Shown piece by piece: positions 37,509 to 46,988 of a DNA stretch of 64,000 nt; within the stretch, counting starts at the first letter, position 1; the number at the start of each line of letters is the position of its first letter. A model generated the notes under the pieces. The model was not told the DNA's origin, did no database searches, and was given only the letters and a program-made list of their open reading frames with translations. The translations under genes were made by a program, and so were the position numbers. The stretch is from Streptomyces kanamyceticus (GTDB lineage Bacteria; Actinomycetota; Actinomycetes; Streptomycetales; Streptomycetaceae): positions 4,278,001 through 4,342,000 of the forward strand of contig NZ_CP023699.1 of assembly GCF_008704495.1 (NCBI RefSeq). Reading direction: 5' to 3'.

Positions 37509-38051
37509 TCAGTGCCACTCGTCCGGATCGAGCTCGGCCGCGACGAATCCGTCCCCCGACGTGACGACCAGGTCGGGCTGCCGCACGGCGAGTTCGACCC
37601 TTTCACGGTCGAATGTGTCGAACTCGAAGATGAAATGCTCAGCGACGGCGGGTCGGTCTAGCGGGAATCCGTCGAGGTCCACCGCCGAATTCGCCCGGTC
37701 CGCGCCCTGGCAGAGCACCGACACGAAAAGCGGGAAGTGCTCCGCGTCGAGCAGTGAATCCGCTCCGCGAATGACACCCGCGATACCGAAGCGACCGGTG
37801 ACCGCGCCGCACAGGTCGTCCAGACAGTCCACCAAGGCGTCCCAGTTCCTGCCGTAATAGCCGGGGAACCGAAGGGCCTCGGCGAACGCGCGGTGCACAC
37901 CCTGCTCGGTCATGAGGTCGGCCGCGGCGAAGCGGTGGACCTGGCCGCCCTTGGACTCCAGGGCGGCCAACTGGCGTTGCACCTCGGCGGTTCCCCGGGG
38001 GACGAAGACGACCCAGGGAGCTGCGGTCCCCGTGACATCGAAGCCGGTCAT
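37509..38051 (-). CDS. barstar-family immunity protein, module III
   Basis: Protein of 180 aa with a barstar domain in the middle: EQGVHRAFAEALRFPGYYGR followed by NWDALVDCLDDL, the classical helix and loop that plug the ribonuclease active site. It starts seven bases after the stop of the RHS gene, whose C-terminus is a barnase/RNase Sa-like domain, so it is the expected antitoxin. The extra N-terminal strand region (VVFVPRGTAEVQRQLAALES) is common in Streptomyces barstars. Confidence 0.9.
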   Translation of the reverse strand: MTGFDVTGTAAPWVVFVPRGTAEVQRQLAALESKGGQVHRFAAADLMTEQGVHRAFAEALRFPGYYGRNWDALVDCLDDLCGAVTGRFGIAGVIRGADSLLDAEHFPLFVSVLCQGADRANSAVDLDGFPLDRPAVAEHFIFEFDTFDRERVELAVRQPDLVVTSGDGFVAAELDPDEWH

Positions 38052-38058
38052 TTCTGCT

Positions 38059-41000
38059 TCACCCCGTGAATTCGCCGACGTAGTAGAACGTTCCGTAGTG
38101 GTCCGGGGTGTAGTACGCGGGGCCGGGTCCGTCCTTCGGAGTCAAGAGCCGTTCAGGACCCCTGATCTCCTTTCCGCAGCCCGGTGCACTGCACTGCGGC
38201 AGGTCGGTCTTGGCGTTGACGTCCCATTCCTTGTACTTGCCGCCCGGCAGGGCGGACTTGTTGTTACCCCAGTTCGCGTTGCCATGGTAGCCGTCGACCT
38301 TTCCGATTCCGCCGGGCCGGGCATTGACCTGGTTCAGCATGTCCGTGGCGCGTTGCGGTGCGGGGCCGGGGAGGCGACCGAGTCCTTCGGGGCTGCCGCT
38401 GTCCCCGCCGTGCTGCTGGCACAGGGGTGCCAGGCCCAGCGGGTCGGACCAGGTGTGCGGGTTGTGGACGTAGGCGACGGGGTTCGGTGCCGGGAGCAGG
38501 CCGAGGGGGTCGGGGCTGGTGTAGCGGGCCGTCTCGGGGTCGTAATGACGGTGGTGGTTGTAGTGGAGGCCGGTCTCCGGGTCGTGGTACTGACCGGGGA
38601 AGCGCAGCGGTGTGTACGCGCTCGCGTCGCTGTTCCAGACCGTGCTTCCCCACAGGGTGGACCGGGTGTACCAGGCGATGTCCCCGTCCGGCGAGAGCAG
38701 CTCGACCGGGGTTCCGACGAGGTCGGTGACGATGGCGAAGAACCGCTCGTCGATGGTCTCCTGGGGCGCGTCGGCGGCCCAGACGCGTTCGGCCTGGCTC
38801 ACGGGCGAGAGCCCGTCGTGGTCCCAGGTGAGTGTGGTGCGCAGGCCCGCGCTCCCGCCGCCCTGCCCGGCAGACGGCGCCGGGATCCGCTGCGCGGCCT
38901 CCTCCGGCCCCTCAGTTGTCTGCTCGCAGAGCGTGTTGCCGTCCCAGGTGAAGACCGTGCGCTCCAGGACGCTCTCCCCGTCGGCGGCGAGGCGGAGCTT
39001 GCCGGTACGTCGGCCCAGCGGGTCGTAGGTGTAGCGCCAGCGGCCGCCGTCCGGCGTGGTGACGGCCGTGAGCCGGTCCTCGGCGTCCCACTCGTAGAGC
39101 CAGACGTCGGGCTTGCGGGAGAGCCGGGACTTGCGGCGCATGACCATCCGTCCCTGGGCGTCGTACTCGTAGTGGACCCGGCCTGCCCGGGTCAGCCGTG
39201 TTCCCGTGTAATCGCGCGATCCCGTGGCCTCGTTGCCGGGGTGCCGCGTCGGCCAGGCCGCCTCGGTCTGGTTGCCCGCGGAGTCGTAGGCGTAGCGCTC
39301 GCTCCAGCCCGCCGCGTGCACCGCGGTGACACGGCCCTGGGTGTCGAGGTCGAAGCGGCGGCTGCCTGTGCGGGAGTCCCGCATCCCGGTGAGGTGCCCG
39401 TCGGGGCGGTAGGAGTAGGAGCGCTCCGAGAGCGGGCGGTTGCCCGGCGCACTGCTTTCCTGTGTCACCAGTCGGCCGACGCCGTCGTAGCCGCGGGTGA
39501 GGGCGAGCGCACGGTCGATGTGCCGGGCGACCTCGCGGTCCGCGGCGTCGTGCGCGAAGTCGATGGTGTGGCCTGCCGCGGCCAGCCGTACGGTACGTCC
39601 CGCGGCGTCGTACTCCCAGGTGCTCCGAGCGCCCGAAGGGGTGGCGCGCAGGGTGCGGTTGCCCGCGAGGTCGTAGCCGAAGCGCATGGTCCGGCCGTCG
39701 ACGGTCTCGGAGATGCGACGGCCGGCCGCGTCGAGTTCCACGCGCAGACTGCTCTCGGGACCGACGGCCCCGGTCAGTGAGCCGTTCGCCGCGTACGTGT
39801 ACGTGGTCAGTGAGCCGTCCGCGTCCTTGGCGGTGGTCTGTCCCAACGCGTCGCGCCGGTAGTGGATGTGCTGGCCGAGCGCGTTGGTCCGGGAGGTGAG
39901 GAGTCCGGCCGCGTCATAGGCGTAGTGGGCGGTGCGCCCGTCGAAGTCGGACTCGGAGAGCAGCCTGCCCACCGGGTCGTAGGTGTAATTCCAGGTCAGG
40001 CCCTGGGGATTGGTCACCTGGGTGAGCTGGAGACCGGCGTCGTGGGTGAAGGTGTGGCGGTCGCCGCCCGGGCCGACGCGGGCGCTGAGGCGGTCGAAGT
40101 GGGTGTACTCGAACGTGGTGGCCTGGCCGACGGAGTCGATGTGGCGGACGCAGTTGCCTTCGCCGTCGTACTCCCAGCTCTCGTGCGCTCCTTCCGGGTC
40201 GGTGCGGCGCGCGATCAGGCCCTCGACCGTCCATTCCAGGCGGGTGCGGTGGCCGAGCGGGTCCGTCACCTCGGAGGTCAGACCGAAGGCGTCGTACGCG
40301 TAGCGTGTGGTGCCGCCGAGGCCGTCGGTCACGGTCAGCGGCAGTCCCGCGGCGTTGTTCGTGCGGACGGCGGAGCGGCCGGTGGCGTCCCGGGTCTCGG
40401 TGAGGCCGCCGTCCGTCCCGCGCGTGAAGTGCGTGGTCGCGCCGAGCGGATCGGTGATGGCGGTGACGTTGCCGCGCTCGTCGTTGGCGAACTGCCAGGA
40501 GGCGCCGTCCGGCAACTCCATGGCCGTGGGGACGTGCCGCTCGTCGTAGGTGATGCGGATGAAGGTGCCGTCGGGCCGGGTCACCTCGGTCGGCTGCCCC
40601 AGTTCGTTGTGGGAGTAGGCCGTGGTGTGTCCGAGCTGGTCCGTCCTCGCGGTGACATTCTGACGGGCGTCGTATGCGGTGGTGACGGTGGAGCCGAGCG
40701 GGTCGGTCTCGGCGACGATCAGGCAGCGGTCGTCGACGGCGACCTGGGTGGTGGCGCCCTGCGGGGTGGTGATCTCGGTGATGCGGCAGCCGGCCCTTGC
40801 GGGGTCCTTGAGGTCGTAGGTGAAGGTGTTGGCCATGTGCCCGGCCATGCCCTGCTGAGCGGTGCAGCGGTCCTGGTCGTCGTAGGTGTAGCTGTAGCGA
40901 CTGTGGTTGGTGTCCTGCCAGGCGGTGAGGCGCAGCCGCTCGTCGTAGGCGAACCGCATGGGCAGGCCGGAGGAGTTGGTGACGGCGGTGAGGTTGCCGT

Positions 41001-42642
41001 CGGTGTAGCCGTACCGCTTGATCACGGTGTCCGCGCCGTCCGCGTCGCTCTTGCCCGGGTCCCGGCCTGTCAGGGCCAGGGCCGTGACGCGTTCGTCCTC
41101 GACGGTCAGTTTCAGGTGGTAGCCGCCGCTGTGGCGAATCGCGGTCGGGGTGCCATCGGCGTCGTGTTCGAAGTCGATGGTGTTGTGGTTGCGGTCCGTG
41201 ATCCGGGTCAGCAGTGCCACTCCGTCACCGGGCGTGGGCGGGGCGAAGCGGCGGGTGTGGCCCGCGACCGGGTCGGTGAGGTGGTAGCCGCCGTCCTCGG
41301 CCGCTACCAGGGGCCAGTGCGGCCCGGACTCTGGCAGCACGGGGCGGCCCGGCCGTTCGGGGTGGGGGTAGGCGAGGAGCATGCCGTCCTCGGTGACGAA
41401 CACGACGCCCTCGTCGTCGGCTTCCAGGCGCTGGTCCAGGGTGGAGGTCCAGGTCGGTCCGAACCAGCCGCCGCTGCGGTATCCCGAGGCGACCCGGCGG
41501 GTGAAGGCCAGCGGCAGGGTGCCGGGCAGCGTCACGTCGGTCTCGGCCAGGAACATCTGCCCGGTGGCCACGTCCACCGGGTCACCACAGCCCTTGATCT
41601 TGCTCCTGACCCGGTTGTAGGCACCCTTCGCGCCGTCCTTGAGCGCGGTGCGGGCAGACTTGAAGCCCTTCAATCCACCCTTGAGGCCCTTCAGTCCCTT
41701 GCCGAGTTTGGCGGCGGTGGTGATGCCCTTCATGCCCGGTACGCAGTCCAGCGCGGCGAACGCCACGTCCATCAACGTGGCTTGGCCTTTCGCGTATTTG
41801 CTCAAGGTGTCCGCCAGGACGATCGCCCCGGCCACGATCACGATCGCGGCCAGGATCGGCCCGCCGACGATCATCGCGATGATCCCGACCACCGCGACGA
41901 CGACCTTGCACACCGCGACGATGGTGTCCCAGTTGTCCGAGACCCAGTCGCCGATCTCCTCCCACCACTTGCGGTTGCGGATCCCCGCGTCGGAAGCCTC
42001 GTCGATCTTCCGCTTCGCCGTCCCCGCCGCGTCCTCACGCATCTTGCGGGCGTCCTCGGCCATCTTCTTCGCCGCGTCCAGCGCGCTCTGCGCCGAGGAC
42101 ACCTCGCCCTTCGCCGACTTCTGCGCCTTCTCCGCCGAGTCGGCGTTGCGCGTGGCGGCCCTGACCTTGTCCCCGTCCGGCTTGGGAACGTCCTTGCCGG
42201 GCTTGTCCTGGTACTTGTCGGCCTCCTTGCCCGCCCGCTCCACCCAGGAATCGGCCGAAGACAGACGGGACTTGGCGCTGTTCAGATCCGCCCGCGCCGC
42301 GCGGCCGTCGGCCAGCGCCTTGTCCGCCATGGACTGCGCGCGCTCCAGCTCCGGCCAGTACCCCGACAGCGCGTCGCCCGCCATCTCATAGCTCTTCTTG
42401 AGCTTCTTCAGCTTGGCCGGGGCATCCTCGAACTTCTCGGTGAACGCGTCCGCCGTCTTGCCCGCCCACCGCAGGATCGCGTCCTCGCCCGCCATCCCCT
42501 TGATGTCCCGCAGCACCCTGCCGACGTCATCGGCGAAATCATGCAGATTTCCCGCCAACGACCGCACCCTGTGCGGATCACCCGGCGTCGGATCCTTCTC
42601 CAGATCCAGGACATGCCAATCCCTCGGCCGATGGCCTCCCAC
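38059..42642 (-). CDS. RHS-repeat polymorphic toxin with T7SS-type N-terminus and RNase C-terminus (T3)
   Basis: Secreted toxin of 1527 aa. N-terminus: DWHVLDLEKDPTPGDPHRVR and a helical WXG-like region (about 1-230), then a hydrophobic hairpin (about 235-290). Next comes a DUF6531-type entry segment (CGDPVDVATGQMFLAETDV). Many YD/RHS repeats (about 440-1400) form the shell that encloses the toxin, ending DPLGLAP. The last 100 residues resemble barnase/RNase Sa: E1472 (KEWDVN), R1498 (PERLL) and H1515 (YYTPDHYGTF). The GTG at 42642 follows GGGGGAAG. Delivery by T7SS is inferred from the N-terminus. Confidence 0.9.
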   Translation of the reverse strand: MGGHRPRDWHVLDLEKDPTPGDPHRVRSLAGNLHDFADDVGRVLRDIKGMAGEDAILRWAGKTADAFTEKFEDAPAKLKKLKKSYEMAGDALSGYWPELERAQSMADKALADGRAARADLNSAKSRLSSADSWVERAGKEADKYQDKPGKDVPKPDGDKVRAATRNADSAEKAQKSAKGEVSSAQSALDAAKKMAEDARKMREDAAGTAKRKIDEASDAGIRNRKWWEEIGDWVSDNWDTIVAVCKVVVAVVGIIAMIVGGPILAAIVIVAGAIVLADTLSKYAKGQATLMDVAFAALDCVPGMKGITTAAKLGKGLKGLKGGLKGFKSARTALKDGAKGAYNRVRSKIKGCGDPVDVATGQMFLAETDVTLPGTLPLAFTRRVASGYRSGGWFGPTWTSTLDQRLEADDEGVVFVTEDGMLLAYPHPERPGRPVLPESGPHWPLVAAEDGGYHLTDPVAGHTRRFAPPTPGDGVALLTRITDRNHNTIDFEHDADGTPTAIRHSGGYHLKLTVEDERVTALALTGRDPGKSDADGADTVIKRYGYTDGNLTAVTNSSGLPMRFAYDERLRLTAWQDTNHSRYSYTYDDQDRCTAQQGMAGHMANTFTYDLKDPARAGCRITEITTPQGATTQVAVDDRCLIVAETDPLGSTVTTAYDARQNVTARTDQLGHTTAYSHNELGQPTEVTRPDGTFIRITYDERHVPTAMELPDGASWQFANDERGNVTAITDPLGATTHFTRGTDGGLTETRDATGRSAVRTNNAAGLPLTVTDGLGGTTRYAYDAFGLTSEVTDPLGHRTRLEWTVEGLIARRTDPEGAHESWEYDGEGNCVRHIDSVGQATTFEYTHFDRLSARVGPGGDRHTFTHDAGLQLTQVTNPQGLTWNYTYDPVGRLLSESDFDGRTAHYAYDAAGLLTSRTNALGQHIHYRRDALGQTTAKDADGSLTTYTYAANGSLTGAVGPESSLRVELDAAGRRISETVDGRTMRFGYDLAGNRTLRATPSGARSTWEYDAAGRTVRLAAAGHTIDFAHDAADREVARHIDRALALTRGYDGVGRLVTQESSAPGNRPLSERSYSYRPDGHLTGMRDSRTGSRRFDLDTQGRVTAVHAAGWSERYAYDSAGNQTEAAWPTRHPGNEATGSRDYTGTRLTRAGRVHYEYDAQGRMVMRRKSRLSRKPDVWLYEWDAEDRLTAVTTPDGGRWRYTYDPLGRRTGKLRLAADGESVLERTVFTWDGNTLCEQTTEGPEEAAQRIPAPSAGQGGGSAGLRTTLTWDHDGLSPVSQAERVWAADAPQETIDERFFAIVTDLVGTPVELLSPDGDIAWYTRSTLWGSTVWNSDASAYTPLRFPGQYHDPETGLHYNHHRHYDPETARYTSPDPLGLLPAPNPVAYVHNPHTWSDPLGLAPLCQQHGGDSGSPEGLGRLPGPAPQRATDMLNQVNARPGGIGKVDGYHGNANWGNNKSALPGGKYKEWDVNAKTDLPQCSAPGCGKEIRGPERLLTPKDGPGPAYYTPDHYGTFYYVGEFTG

Positions 42643-42748
42643 GCGACTTCCCCCGTCACACGTGCAACTTCAATATGGGTACGCGGGGACGAAACTACTC
42701 GCAGAGGTGCAAGTGGCGGAAGGGGCGGAGGAATTCAGTCGCCTCTCG

Positions 42749-43390
42749 TCATTCCGCAAACCGGAACGTGGAAGTCACCGCATCGAAGATGTCGAAGAAC
42801 GAGTCCGTGAGCTCGAGGAGCTGGCTGCTGCCTGACACCAGAGCCACCTTGCCCTCCTGCCCCGGAACCGGAATGAACGTCTGCATCAGGACGACCCGGA
42901 TCGTGCGCTCGTCGCCCGGTACGGAGATGTCCTCGATGCCGTACGTACGCGCCGCGAGCCCGACGCCGGGGATGTCGACCGTCGTCGCCTTCCGCCACGC
43001 ATCGCCCTCCCGCTTGGCCTCGCGCACGCCGAGCTGGGCGACGATGCGGTCGGGGTCCGTCGGCAGGACGTCGCCGTTCGGTGTGCGGGCGCCGACCAGG
43101 GAGACCGTGACCGAGCCCGTGACCGGGGTGTCGCCACCGAAGCTCTCCGCCATGCAGCCGCAGTACAGGGCGCCGGACTGCCAGGCGTCGTGCGACGCCT
43201 TGCGCAGGAACGCCTCGTAGGTCTCGCGGTGCGGGGCCAGCTCGGGGCGCTGCCGGATGCGGTCGTTGAGCATCTGCCGGATGGCGGCGTCGCGCGACTC
43301 GGGGCGCACGTCGAACTCCCACCACGTCTCCGGCACCTTGATGCTGAATCCACCGCGCGCGATGGTCTGCGGTTCCGTGTAGCGGGCCAT
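42749..43390 (-). CDS. P-family soluble protein (P3), module III
   Basis: Protein of 213 aa with the P-family opening (FSIKVPETWWEFDVRPESRD) and a C-terminal run ending FFDIFDAVTSTFRFAE, closely similar to the end of P4a (LFDAMMSTFRWSR). No signal peptide. The ATG at 43390 follows GGGGAGGG. It is upstream of the RHS gene, separated by about 100 bases. Confidence 0.72.
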   Translation of the reverse strand: MARYTEPQTIARGGFSIKVPETWWEFDVRPESRDAAIRQMLNDRIRQRPELAPHRETYEAFLRKASHDAWQSGALYCGCMAESFGGDTPVTGSVTVSLVGARTPNGDVLPTDPDRIVAQLGVREAKREGDAWRKATTVDIPGVGLAARTYGIEDISVPGDERTIRVVLMQTFIPVPGQEGKVALVSGSSQLLELTDSFFDIFDAVTSTFRFAE

Positions 43391-43502
43391 GGTCGGCGCC
43401 CTCCCCGTTCCGTTCCCCGTTGTGATCGTCACCGTCGTGATCGGCTTCCGCCGACCAGCCTACGAGGCCAGGGCGGACGGCTCCCCCTACTCCCCCGTCG
43501 CC

Positions 43503-44036
43503 CTACTCCCCCGTCACCCCGTCGATCCGCTCCCTCAAGAAATCCGCGTGGCCGTTGTGGCGGGCGTACTCCTCGATCATGTGCGTGAGGATGTAGCGCA
43601 GGGAGTACTCCTCGTCGCGGAAGCGCACCGTGGCGTCGAACGAGTCGGTGGCGTCCACCAGGGCGCGGGAGCGGGCGCACTGCGCGTGCCAGATCTCGAA
43701 CGCCTCGTCGGGGTCGGCGTCCGCCACGTCGAAGTCGGCGTGCTCACCGGGCACCCGTGAGCGCCAATGGGCGTGCGGGTCCTCGCCGTTCAGCACGCTG
43801 CCGAACCAGCTCCGCTCCACCTCCGCGAGGTGTCTGACGAGTCCGAGCAGGGACATCTCCGAGGGCGGTACGGCCCGTTCGCGCAGCTGGTCGGCGGTGA
43901 GGCCCGCGCACTTCATCGCGAGGGTCTCGCGCTGGTACTGGAGGAAGGCGACCAGGGAGGCGCGTTCGCCCGCACCGGAGCGCGGGGGTTCGGCTCGGCG
44001 GTGGGGTGCGGTGCGTGTCTCGGCGGTTTCGGGCAT
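43503..44036 (-). CDS. DinB-family protein
   Basis: Four-helix-bundle protein of 177 aa of the DinB/MSMEG-type thiol-dependent hydrolase superfamily. It shows LVRHLAEVERSWF and the C-terminal HMIEEYARHNGHADFLRERI with the two His of the usual metal triad, the third His being in the first helix pair. Substrate unknown. The ATG at 44036 is chosen because the extension above it is Pro/Arg-rich. Confidence 0.88.
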   Translation of the reverse strand: MPETAETRTAPHRRAEPPRSGAGERASLVAFLQYQRETLAMKCAGLTADQLRERAVPPSEMSLLGLVRHLAEVERSWFGSVLNGEDPHAHWRSRVPGEHADFDVADADPDEAFEIWHAQCARSRALVDATDSFDATVRFRDEEYSLRYILTHMIEEYARHNGHADFLRERIDGVTGE

Positions 44037-44110
44037 CGCGCCATCATGCCGAGGGGGCACGTGCGTACGCATCTGGAATATGGGGACCAGGGGCGACGGC
44101 GACATCCGGC

Positions 44111-44773
44111 TCAGAGCAGGTCGTTGAGCCAGTTCGACACGGCGTCCTGTCCGGCCTGCCGGATCAGTTCGTCGACGGGGCCCGGCGGCTGGGCCGACGC
44201 GGCGTCCGGCCTGGCGGGCGTCGGAATCGGCTGGCCGAGCCAGACGGGCCGCCCCCGCTTGGTGGCCATGGCCACGGGGAATCGCAGATCACCGCAGACC
44301 AGGACTATGCCCCGGCCATCGGTCATGGACAGCCAGGCATCCTCCGGCATGCGGCCGACGAACGTACGGACCACTTCACGGTCCGGGGAGAGCAGGTGGA
44401 CCAGATGCATCTGGGGGTTGTGCGGCGTGCGTTCCACGCGGCAGGGCCAGACCTGCCACGGGGACGCGGTGAGCAGCTCGCGGGCCTGCGCGAGGGGGCG
44501 CGCGCCTTGCGCACGGGACCAGTCGTCGGCGAAGGGCCACACGCCGAGCATCACGAACACGGTAAGGAAGGTCAGGGGGCCGGAGTCCGTGATTCCTGCG
44601 GCCATGACGCAGAGGATCAAGGTGAAGGCCATGTACAGCGGTACGGTCCTGCGCCGCGTCGCGCGGTGGTCCACCTCGGCCTTCTGCCGCCAGACACCGA
44701 GGTAACGGGCGGTCGACGCCGTGTCGATGGCTTTGCGGGGCAGCACCCGGTACCCGTACTCCCTGGCCAGCAT
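44111..44773 (-). CDS. membrane protein of unknown function
   Basis: Protein of 220 aa with two hydrophobic segments (VPLYMAFTLILCVMAAGI and LTFLTVFVMLGVWPF) followed by a soluble strand-rich domain of about 130 residues (HLVHLLSPDREVVRTFVGRM). GGGGGG precedes the ATG. It may be related in plan to the M proteins of the modules, with a short N-terminal cytoplasmic part, two membrane segments and a soluble domain, but similarity is not clear. Confidence 0.65.
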   Translation of the reverse strand: MLAREYGYRVLPRKAIDTASTARYLGVWRQKAEVDHRATRRRTVPLYMAFTLILCVMAAGITDSGPLTFLTVFVMLGVWPFADDWSRAQGARPLAQARELLTASPWQVWPCRVERTPHNPQMHLVHLLSPDREVVRTFVGRMPEDAWLSMTDGRGIVLVCGDLRFPVAMATKRGRPVWLGQPIPTPARPDAASAQPPGPVDELIRQAGQDAVSNWLNDLL

Positions 44774-44956
44774 GATGCCCCCCTGACAACTGTGCCGTGC
44801 TGTCACTCCACCACCAGTGGAGTGCGGGGACAAGTGGCCGGGCACGGTGGGAGGTTGCTGCGGTGCGGGAACGCACGCACAGTAAAGTGCCGCGGACGCA
44901 CGGTCCCGCCCCACCCGTCAGAACCACCCGCCACAGGAACCACGTCAGGAGCTCTC

Positions 44957-45715
44957 ATGAAGCGGACCCGCCTCACCCAGGCCGCCGCCGCCCCCGTCCT
45001 CGCCCTCCTCTGCGCGGCCGCCCTCACCGCCTGCGGGGGTTCCGACTCCGGTTCCGACTCCTCCGACGGCTCCAAGGACTCCGCCGACAAGTCGGGGACG
45101 TCGGACGCCCCGGAGAAGGCCGCCGACCCGGCAGCCGATCTCGACCGCGCCGTCCTCGCCAAGGACGAGGTGAAGGGCTACCGGATCGACAAGCCCGCCC
45201 AGGAGTTCGTGTTCGCCAAGTCCAAGGGTGAGATCAAGCTCGACAAGGCGGACTGCGCCCCGCTGGCGTACGCGATGAACCAGCTCCCCCTCGGCACCCC
45301 CAAGGCCGACGCGATACGCGTGGCCGCGGGCGCGAAGGGGCCCGGCGCCTTCACCTACGTCACGCTCGCCACGTACGAGAAGGGCGCGGCGAAGACCGCT
45401 CTCGCCGAGCTCTCCAAGGCGGTGAGCGCCTGCGGCGGCGGCTTCACGGCCAAGGCGGGCAAGACCACCAACCCGTACTCCTCCATCGCCGCCGAGACCG
45501 CCCCCGCCCCCGCGGGCGCCGACGAGTCCTTCGCCTTCAAGGCCACGCAGAAGTACCAGAACAACACCCACACGCTGCGCGCCCAGGCCGCCCGCCACGG
45601 CGACACCATCGCGCTCTACTTCGCCGTGGACGGTCTCGCGTTCACCCAGTCCCGCCCGGGCGACGCGAAGATCGCCACGGCGGTCGTGAACGCGCAGAGC
45701 GCGAAGCTCGGGTAG
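44957..45715 (+). CDS. lipoprotein, not L-family
   Basis: Lipoprotein of 252 aa with lipobox ALTAC, an acidic Ser/Asp-rich linker and a soluble domain of about 190 residues (LAKDEVKGYRIDKPAQEFVF, later YFAVDGLAFTQSRPGDAKIA). It has paired internal Cys but lacks the L-family WIDGGW motif and the C-terminal Cys. The domain plan resembles actinobacterial surface sensor lipoproteins. AGGAG lies upstream of the ATG. It faces module IV. Confidence 0.75.
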   Translation: MKRTRLTQAAAAPVLALLCAAALTACGGSDSGSDSSDGSKDSADKSGTSDAPEKAADPAADLDRAVLAKDEVKGYRIDKPAQEFVFAKSKGEIKLDKADCAPLAYAMNQLPLGTPKADAIRVAAGAKGPGAFTYVTLATYEKGAAKTALAELSKAVSACGGGFTAKAGKTTNPYSSIAAETAPAPAGADESFAFKATQKYQNNTHTLRAQAARHGDTIALYFAVDGLAFTQSRPGDAKIATAVVNAQSAKLG

Positions 45716-45738
45716 CGGACAGCGGGTAACAGCGCGCC

Positions 45739-46329
45739 CTAGGCGCCCGGCGTCACGCTGATCCACCCGGCGAACGCGTCGATGTCGTCCATCGCGCCGA
45801 GCATCCGCCGCGGATCCGGCGCCGCGGCGATGACCACGACGTCGCACCCGGCGGCCTCGTGGCGCCAGGCGTAGCGCACCCCGGCGACGATCGCGCGGTC
45901 CTCGTCCGTCTGCGTGTACCGCAGGGAGCGCAGGCCCGTGCCGAGCGCGTCGGTGGTGAAGTCCTCCACGATCGGCTTCTCCACGAGCGCCGTGTCGTCC
46001 GTGGTGACCAGGGCCCGCAGGCTCTCCTCGCGGTCGCCGTCCGCCTCGACGGAGGCGACGTACACGGGCAGCGGCATTTCCCGCGGGTCGGGCAGGTGGA
46101 GGTAGACGTCGAACCCGGGGTGGCTCGCCGGAAACCGCTCCGCGCAGGCGCGCAGCGTGGCGGCCAGGCCCTTGAGGTCCTTGCGGGTCGGGTCCAGGTC
46201 GGTGTCGCCCCACCACGCGTCGGACATGTAGCGGCCCCACTCCTTGGGGCCCTTCCACGGCGTACCCGTCCAGGAGTTCGGGATCTGCATCCACAGATCG
46301 GTGTCGTAGTCCACGTGCGGCCAGCTCAT
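45739..46329 (-). CDS. P-family-like soluble protein (P4b), module IV
   Basis: Protein of 196 aa, last gene of module IV. It begins with a Trp-rich stretch (MSWPHVDYDTDLWMQIPNSW) and has the same overall plan as P4a: a helical part, then strands with YASV/VYVASVEADGD-like runs and a closing FAGWISVTPGA. Its ATG overlaps the P4a stop (ATGA). No signal peptide; function unknown. Confidence 0.68.
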   Translation of the reverse strand: MSWPHVDYDTDLWMQIPNSWTGTPWKGPKEWGRYMSDAWWGDTDLDPTRKDLKGLAATLRACAERFPASHPGFDVYLHLPDPREMPLPVYVASVEADGDREESLRALVTTDDTALVEKPIVEDFTTDALGTGLRSLRYTQTDEDRAIVAGVRYAWRHEAAGCDVVVIAAAPDPRRMLGAMDDIDAFAGWISVTPGA

Positions 46330-46988
46330 GCTCGGCTCCATCGGAAGGTGCTCATCATCGCGTCAAACAGTTCTACGAAGAGGTCGGCGAGCGCGTCGTC
46401 GGGGTCGCCCTCGCCGAGCGTGGAGAAGACGACGCCGAGCCAGCGCCCCGGGTCGCCGGGCACGGGGACGACGTAGTCGACGCGGCGCGAGGCGAGTTCG
46501 CCGCCGCCCGGCGCGCTGGCGGCGACCGTGCGTTCCGTACGGACCGCCCGTACGCCGTCGAGCTCGGCGGCGGTGGTCTCGCCGTCCCGTCCCGGTGCTT
46601 GAAGGAGGCGGCGCGAGACGGCCGAGGGGTCCACGGCGACCTCGTCGGGGAACTTCATCTCCGAGACGACGATCGAGGCGGGCACCGCGATGCCGTGCAT
46701 CCGCTCCAGCGGGAGGTAGACGTCGAGCGCCTCGGCCTTGCGGGCTTCGGTCACGGCGTCCTTCAGGCGTCGCTCCAGCTCGCGCCGGTAGGGCCCGATC
46801 CGGTCGCGCGGCGCGTCCGCCGGCAGCGTGGCGAAGGCGTCGTCGACGATGGCGCGTATCGCCTCTTCCGTGCCCGACCGCATGGGGACGCGGACCCACT
46901 CGGGCGGCAGGATCAGCTGGTAGCCGCGGGGGGCGGTGGTGGTGCGGTCGGTCACGTCGGCCTTCGGTGAGATGCGGTCGTCGGTCAT
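46326..46988 (-). CDS. P-family soluble protein (P4a), module IV
   Basis: Protein of 220 aa with the P-family opening YQLILPPEWVRVPMRSGTEE, a helical segment with IVDDAFATLPADAPRDRIGP, a strand region and the end DLFVELFDAMMSTFRWSRA. Similar to P3 and P6b. Its ATG overlaps the stop of the small membrane gene upstream. Probably cytoplasmic. Confidence 0.72.
   Translation of the reverse strand: MTDDRISPKADVTDRTTTAPRGYQLILPPEWVRVPMRSGTEEAIRAIVDDAFATLPADAPRDRIGPYRRELERRLKDAVTEARKAEALDVYLPLERMHGIAVPASIVVSEMKFPDEVAVDPSAVSRRLLQAPGRDGETTAAELDGVRAVRTERTVAASAPGGGELASRRVDYVVPVPGDPGRWLGVVFSTLGEGDPDDALADLFVELFDAMMSTFRWSRA

Noticed and set aside
38300..41600. DNA repeats inside the RHS gene
   Set aside because: They are the protein-level YD/RHS repeats of the toxin shell, not independent nucleotide repeats.
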